DNA of 16,722 bases. Source: Candidatus Moraniibacteriota bacterium (GTDB lineage: Bacteria; Patescibacteriota; Minisyncoccia; Moranbacterales; GCA-2747515). Within the stretch, counting starts at the first letter, position 1, and each line of letters begins with the position of its first letter. The stretch covers positions 1 to 16,722 of the forward strand of contig JAUVJK010000015.1 of assembly GCA_030592425.1 (NCBI GenBank), in the 5' to 3' direction. Under the pieces are notes generated by a model. The model did no database searches and was not told the DNA's origin. It worked only from the letters and a program-made list of their open reading frames with translations. Positions 13,520-16,722 of the stretch are shown piece by piece. The position numbers and the translations under genes were made by a program.

Positions 13520-14689
13520 ATGATCAAAAAAATTATGATCTATTTGTTCATTGCTTTCATCGTCGGTGCAACAGTATATTATTTTTATCATCAATATCGC
13601 ACGAGCAATCATGATGTACGCAATACTGATGTGGACAGTTTTTCTGCATATACTGTCGCAACATTTGCTGGTGGGTGTTTTTGGTGCAGTGAATCAGATT
13701 TTGAGAAAACAGAGGGAGTGATCGAGGTCGTTAGTGGATATACGGATGGGCAGACGGATAATCCATCCTATCACGAGGTTTCATCTGGGATCACAGGGCA
13801 CCGTGAAGCAGTACAGGTGTTCTATGATCCACAGAAAGTGACTTATACGCAATTACTTGATGTTTTTTGGCGACATGCGAACCCGACAGATGCTGATGGT
13901 CAGTTCGGGGATCGTGGAGAACAATATGCAACGGGAATCTATTATCATGATCAGCAGCAGAAAGAGATTGCAGAGCGATCAAAGAAAGATCTCGAAGACT
14001 CAGGTGTTTTTGATCAACCGATCGTCACGCCAATTGTTGCGTTCGATAAATTTTTTCTTGCGGAGGATTATCATCAGGATTATTATAAAAAGAATCCAAA
14101 GCGATATGAATATTATCGTAATGGTTCTGGGCGTAATGACTATATTGATGAGACGTGGGGTGATCAGCTCAAAGAAGTGCAACACCATGCAAGCGAGAGT
14201 GAAGATGCAATGGAGGATGGAGATCCAAAGTATCAGAGTTTCCAGAAGCCGTCAGATGAACAACTGAAGAAGGAGCTGACAGTGTTGCAGTATAAAGTGA
14301 CGCAAAAGGATGGGACAGAGAAGCCTTTTGATAATACTTATGACAGCAATAAGGAAGCGGGGATTTATGTTGATATTGTATCCGGAGAGCCACTGTATAG
14401 TTCGACGGATAAATTTGATTCTGGGACAGGATGGCCATCATTTGTAAAACCGATTTCCACAGCATATATTATAGAGGAAGAGGATCGTACACTTTTTGCA
14501 ACACGCACAGAGATCAGGTCACGTTATGGGGATAATCACATTGGACATGTGTTTCCAGATGGTCCAGAAGATCGTGGGGGACTCCGGTACTGTATGAACT
14601 CAGCTGCGATGCGGTTTGTGCCTGTAGCGGATCTAGAGAAAGAAGGTTATGATGAGTATATTGATCTTTTCAACGAAGTAAATAATTAA
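13520..14689 (+). CDS. msrAB: Membrane-anchored MsrA-MsrB fusion, peptide methionine sulfoxide reductase
   Basis: Reduces both epimers (S by MsrA, R by MsrB) of oxidised methionine in proteins. Residues 1-24 form one hydrophobic segment after a KK start, with no signal-peptidase I site that I can see, so the enzyme is probably anchored and faces outside the membrane. MsrA occupies about 45-205, with GGCFWC at 51-56 (C53 catalytic, C56), GHREAVQVFYDP and EDYHQDYY. A linker of about 40 residues leads to MsrB (about 246-370), with GWPSF, RTEIRSRYGDNHIGHVFPDG and the catalytic RYCMNSAAMRF (C358). The whole protein has only three cysteines. MsrB has neither the zinc CxxC pairs nor the usual resolving cysteine (DSGTGWPSF, with T303 where DSGCGWPSF is common). 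No thioredoxin domain is fused, unlike Neisseria PilB. The cytochrome b5 lipoprotein follows 14 bases after the stop. Confidence 0.94.
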   Translation: MIKKIMIYLFIAFIVGATVYYFYHQYRTSNHDVRNTDVDSFSAYTVATFAGGCFWCSESDFEKTEGVIEVVSGYTDGQTDNPSYHEVSSGITGHREAVQVFYDPQKVTYTQLLDVFWRHANPTDADGQFGDRGEQYATGIYYHDQQQKEIAERSKKDLEDSGVFDQPIVTPIVAFDKFFLAEDYHQDYYKKNPKRYEYYRNGSGRNDYIDETWGDQLKEVQHHASESEDAMEDGDPKYQSFQKPSDEQLKKELTVLQYKVTQKDGTEKPFDNTYDSNKEAGIYVDIVSGEPLYSSTDKFDSGTGWPSFVKPISTAYIIEEEDRTLFATRTEIRSRYGDNHIGHVFPDGPEDRGGLRYCMNSAAMRFVPVADLEKEGYDEYIDLFNEVNN

Positions 14690-14703
14690 TTATAAGAAAT
14701 TTT

Positions 14704-15129
14704 ATGAAAATAATATATACATTTATCCTTGTTGTTGGCGTCGCAACACTTGCAGGATGTGGTGATGACAATACTGGCGGTAGTGGAGATGACCTCAAGG
14801 ATCTTGAGGAAGCAATGATCAATAATACAGTACAGGGAGAAGTAATTGTACAACAGGAAGCTATTTCTGTAGACAGTGATGAACCGGCAATGCAAGTGTA
14901 TACGTTTGCAGAAGTCACACAACATAGTACTCCAGAGGATTGTTGGACTGTTGTCGATGGAAAAGTTGCCAACGTGACGGACTGGTTTGGCGTACATCCT
15001 GGTGGTGATGATAATCTTGCACTTGCATGTGGAAAAGATGCAACGCAGATCTTTAAACAAGTTGCAAAACACGATCCAAAGGGTTTTGCAAAATTTGAGA
15101 CATTTGTCATTGGTAACCTTACGCAGTAG
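14704..15129 (+). CDS. Lipoprotein with a cytochrome b5-like haem-binding domain
   Basis: 141 residues. A short signal peptide (KIIYTFILVVGVATLAGC) ends in the lipobox L16-A17-G18-C19, so the mature protein should be lipid-anchored at C19 outside the membrane. An acidic, Gly/Asp-rich tether (20-63) precedes a cytochrome b5 fold from about 65: YTFAEVTQHSTPEDCWTVVD, GKVANVTDWFGVHPGG and ACGKDATQIFKQVAKHDPKG. The two predicted axial haem ligands are H98 (HPGG) and H123, 25 residues apart, close to the 24 of classical cytochrome b5. C80 and C109 could form a disulfide. It shares the msrAB promoter and terminator and probably acts in electron transfer at the cell surface. A steroid-type non-haem binding role is possible but less likely with both histidines present. 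Confidence 0.88.
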   Translation: MKIIYTFILVVGVATLAGCGDDNTGGSGDDLKDLEEAMINNTVQGEVIVQQEAISVDSDEPAMQVYTFAEVTQHSTPEDCWTVVDGKVANVTDWFGVHPGGDDNLALACGKDATQIFKQVAKHDPKGFAKFETFVIGNLTQ

Positions 15130-15667
15130 GGAGATGACTGAATAGTTCATTCTTGAAGCCGTCCACGATCAATCGTGTGGCGGTTTTTTTGTGCATGCCA
15201 CGAGAGACCAAAAAATTGATCTGTTCCTCATTTGGAGCACCGACCGTTGCTGCGTGTGTACAGATCACATCCTGCGGGAGGATCTCGAGTATTGGCTGTG
15301 TGTGTACGATCGCTTTTGATGAGAGGATGAGGTTACGATTCGTAAGGTGGGCTGCTGTATGCTGTGCTTTTTTCTCAATACGGATCAATCCATCATAAGA
15401 GAAGTGTGATGCACCAGAGAAGACCCCTTTGATGAGTGTTTGCGATGATGTGTGCGGTGCTTTGTGGAGTTGTGTTGTGCGCAGCGTAAAAGTATCATTC
15501 TTCGTGCCTTCGTAGAGTCCATAGATCATAACATGCGCACCTTTTTTCTCGATTGAAAAAGTGATGTCATCGCTGCGATTATGCAAAAAGAAAACATGCT
15601 CACCAGATTTTGTAATCCGATAAAGTTTTTTATTATCATTCGAAATGTCTGTGTATTGTTTCGTCAT
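15119..15667 (-). CDS. sufD: Short SufD-type component of the SufBCD assembly complex
   Basis: 182 residues of SufB/SufD beta-helix core, against 400 or more in typical SufD; the usual N-terminal domain is missing. The diagnostic end is intact: ILPQDVICTHAATVG (C136, H138, matching the conserved CxH of SufD), EEQINFLVSRGM and ATRLIVDGF. It pairs with SufB, and SufC lies presumably beyond the window. It follows sufB by 31 bases. The start at 15667 overlaps the stop of a four-codon leader ORF made by a tandem duplication. Its last 11 bases overlap the convergent cytochrome b5 gene, and its codons near 15159-15190 contain that gene's terminator. The frame is intact, so shortening looks evolved, not a recent break. 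Confidence 0.85.
   Translation of the reverse strand: MTKQYTDISNDNKKLYRITKSGEHVFFLHNRSDDITFSIEKKGAHVMIYGLYEGTKNDTFTLRTTQLHKAPHTSSQTLIKGVFSGASHFSYDGLIRIEKKAQHTAAHLTNRNLILSSKAIVHTQPILEILPQDVICTHAATVGAPNEEQINFLVSRGMHKKTATRLIVDGFKNELFSHLPTA
15159..15190 (+). terminator. Terminator of the msrAB operon embedded in sufD codons
   Basis: ccgtccacga at 15159-15168 pairs with tcgtgtggcgg at 15173-15183 (one bulged t, one G-U) around the loop tcaa, followed by seven T at 15184-15190. It lies 30 bases past the cytochrome b5 stop, within the reverse-strand sufD frame. Confidence 0.85.
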
Positions 15668-15689
15668 TAGAAATTCGTCATTAGAAATT
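15662..15689 (-). repeat. 14-bp tandem duplication at the sufD start, creating a four-codon leader ORF
   Basis: cgtcattagaaatt occurs twice head to tail (15662-15675 and 15676-15689). On the reverse strand each copy carries ATGACG. The upstream ATG at 15681 reads M-T-N-F and stops at TAA 15669-15667, whose last A is the first base of the sufD ATG. This TAATG overlap could couple sufD to leader translation. Confidence 0.8.
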
Positions 15690-15698
15690 GATAATCGG

Positions 15699-16722
15699 CT
15701 ATCCTACGGAGCCTTCCATTTCCATATTAATGAGTCGATAGAGTTCGATCGAGTATTCGAGGGGAATCTCGCGTGTTACTTCATCGATGAAACCATTAAC
15801 GATGAGGCTTCGTGCTTCTGACTCACTGAGACCACGACTCATGAGAGCGAACATTTTTTCATCACCGATGCGCTCGACAGTCGCTTCATGTTCGATCGTT
15901 GCATTGGGTGCACTAGATTTGATCGTTGGGTATGTATTTGATTGGGATCGATCATCAAAGAGGAGTGCATCACATTGCACAAAACTCTGGGCATTCTTTG
16001 CTTTTGAACTTGCAAAAATGAGTCCGCGATAGCTACTTTTCCCACCATCTTTGGCGATGGATTTAGAGATGACACGAGACGTTGTATCTGGTGCGAGGTG
16101 GACCATTTTTGCGCCAGCGTCCTGCGTCTGGCCTTTTCCTGCAAGAGCGATGGAAAGGACTTCACCGCGTGCACCACGGCCCGTGAGGTGTACAGCAGGG
16201 TATTTCATCGTGACACCAGAGCCGATATTACAGTCAACCCATTCAACAGTCGCGCCTGCTTTTGCTTCTGCTCGTTTTGTGACGAGGTTGTAGACATTAT
16301 TGCTCCAGTTTTGGACTGTTGTGTAACGCACCTTTGCATTTTTGAGGGCAAAGACCTCAACAACAGCGCTATGGAGTGAATCGGTAGAATAAACTGGCGC
16401 AGTACACCCTTCGATGTAATGCACACTTGCCCCTTCATCGGCGATAATCAATGTACGCTCAAACTGACCAAAACGCTCTGTATTGATCCGGAAGTATGCT
16501 TGGAGGGGCAGTGAGACGTGCACGCCTTTTGGCACATAGACAAAGGAGCCACCAGACCATACAGCAGAATTAAGTGCAGCAAATTTATTATCAGATGGTG
16601 GGATGAGTGTGCTCAAATATTTTTTGACGATCTGTGGATATTTTCTCACTGCTGTATCCATGTCACAAAAGATCACGCCCTGTTTTTCAAGTGCCTTGTT
16701 CATCGACTCATAGACAACCTCT
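15699..16722 (-). CDS. sufB: SufB, Fe-S cluster assembly scaffold (partial, N-terminus beyond window)
   Basis: The reading frame is open to the window edge and continues upstream of the internal methionine at 16703 as EVVYES, which fits SufB (VYxS...KQGVIF), so that methionine is not the start. SufB is the scaffold of the SufBCD complex on which new clusters form. Clear motifs: QGVIFCDMDTAV, SGGSFVYVPKGVHVSLPLQA, YRINTE-like FRINTERFGQFERTLII, EGCTAPVY, the NVYNLVTKRA region, YRGLIFASSKAKNAQSFVQC and DALLFDDRSQSNTYP, then NATIEHEATVERIGDE and LMSRGLSESEARSLIVNGFI. The position of E. coli C405 appears to be a serine in DDRSQSNTYP, as in many non-proteobacterial SufB. sufC would be expected further right. 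Confidence 0.95.
   Translation of the reverse strand, partial: EVVYESMNKALEKQGVIFCDMDTAVRKYPQIVKKYLSTLIPPSDNKFAALNSAVWSGGSFVYVPKGVHVSLPLQAYFRINTERFGQFERTLIIADEGASVHYIEGCTAPVYSTDSLHSAVVEVFALKNAKVRYTTVQNWSNNVYNLVTKRAEAKAGATVEWVDCNIGSGVTMKYPAVHLTGRGARGEVLSIALAGKGQTQDAGAKMVHLAPDTTSRVISKSIAKDGGKSSYRGLIFASSKAKNAQSFVQCDALLFDDRSQSNTYPTIKSSAPNATIEHEATVERIGDEKMFALMSRGLSESEARSLIVNGFIDEVTREIPLEYSIELYRLINMEMEGSVG

Noticed and set aside
14670..15150. Reverse-strand frames of about 150 codons opposite the cytochrome b5 gene
   Set aside because: The forward frame has a lipobox and haem motifs. The reverse frames are low-complexity Ser/Thr/Cys strings typical of antisense translation.
15662..15689. CRISPR-like or phage attachment repeat
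   Set aside because: Only two head-to-tail copies of 14 bp with no spacer, and no cas, integrase or tRNA gene nearby; a simple tandem duplication.
1..16722. Alternative genetic code (TGA as glycine or tryptophan)
   Set aside because: nth, the GDPD gene and dxs end at TGA at the expected family C-termini, and no gene has in-frame TGA.
9000..16722. Defence system or toxin-antitoxin genes in the accessory-looking block
   Set aside because: All reverse and forward genes here have clear housekeeping redox or Fe-S families.

Overview
The window looks like a compact bacterial chromosome segment. It is moderately AT-rich, uses the standard code (TGA is a working stop for nth, the GDPD gene and dxs), has short gaps, and almost no recognisable Shine-Dalgarno sequences. 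Several traits together suggest a Candidate Phyla Radiation (Patescibacteria) genome: a HRDC-XseA fusion, a minimal SUF system with a shortened SufD, a two-gene 2-oxoacid:ferredoxin oxidoreductase and AT-rich leaders without SD. That placement is inference, about 0.6 confident. There are no tRNA or rRNA genes, insertion sequences, phage genes or CRISPR arrays that I can see.

Layout. Positions 1-105 may hold the tail of an upstream gene. Positions 201-5764 are forward genes: endonuclease III (nth), a glycerophosphodiester phosphodiesterase, a tiny overlapping ORF, a GH13_18 sucrose-phosphorylase-like enzyme, both subunits of exonuclease VII (xseA with an added HRDC domain, and xseB) and a small DUF2892 membrane protein, closed by a terminator at 5802-5837. 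Positions 5976-8560 hold korA-korB behind their own extended -10 promoter. Positions 8561-9044 hold one unrecognised ORF and a bidirectional terminator.

From 9045 to the right edge the reverse strand carries an iron-sulfur assembly locus. In transcription order it reads sufB (cut by the window edge), sufD, then after a gap sufS, sufU, a three-cysteine ferredoxin and a MIP18/DUF59 factor. The gap (11512-15129) is filled by three forward genes: dxs, a membrane-anchored MsrA-MsrB fusion, and a lipoprotein with a cytochrome b5 domain. The Suf proteins would supply clusters to Nth, the ferredoxin and KorB in this window, and to the Fe-S enzymes IspG/IspH if a complete MEP pathway follows DXS.

The most promising candidate for an undescribed system is the msrAB-cytochrome b5 lipoprotein pair: an anchored methionine sulfoxide reductase with only three cysteines beside a surface-anchored haem protein, sharing a promoter and terminator. 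Other points worth checking are the missing cluster cysteine in KorB, the probable [3Fe-4S] ferredoxin, a SufU-like scaffold without the SufU insertion, a ~50-residue insertion in the GH13 enzyme, and transcription signals packed into coding or promoter DNA (a terminator inside sufD codons; a terminator abutting the msrAB promoter; a probable leaderless dxs).
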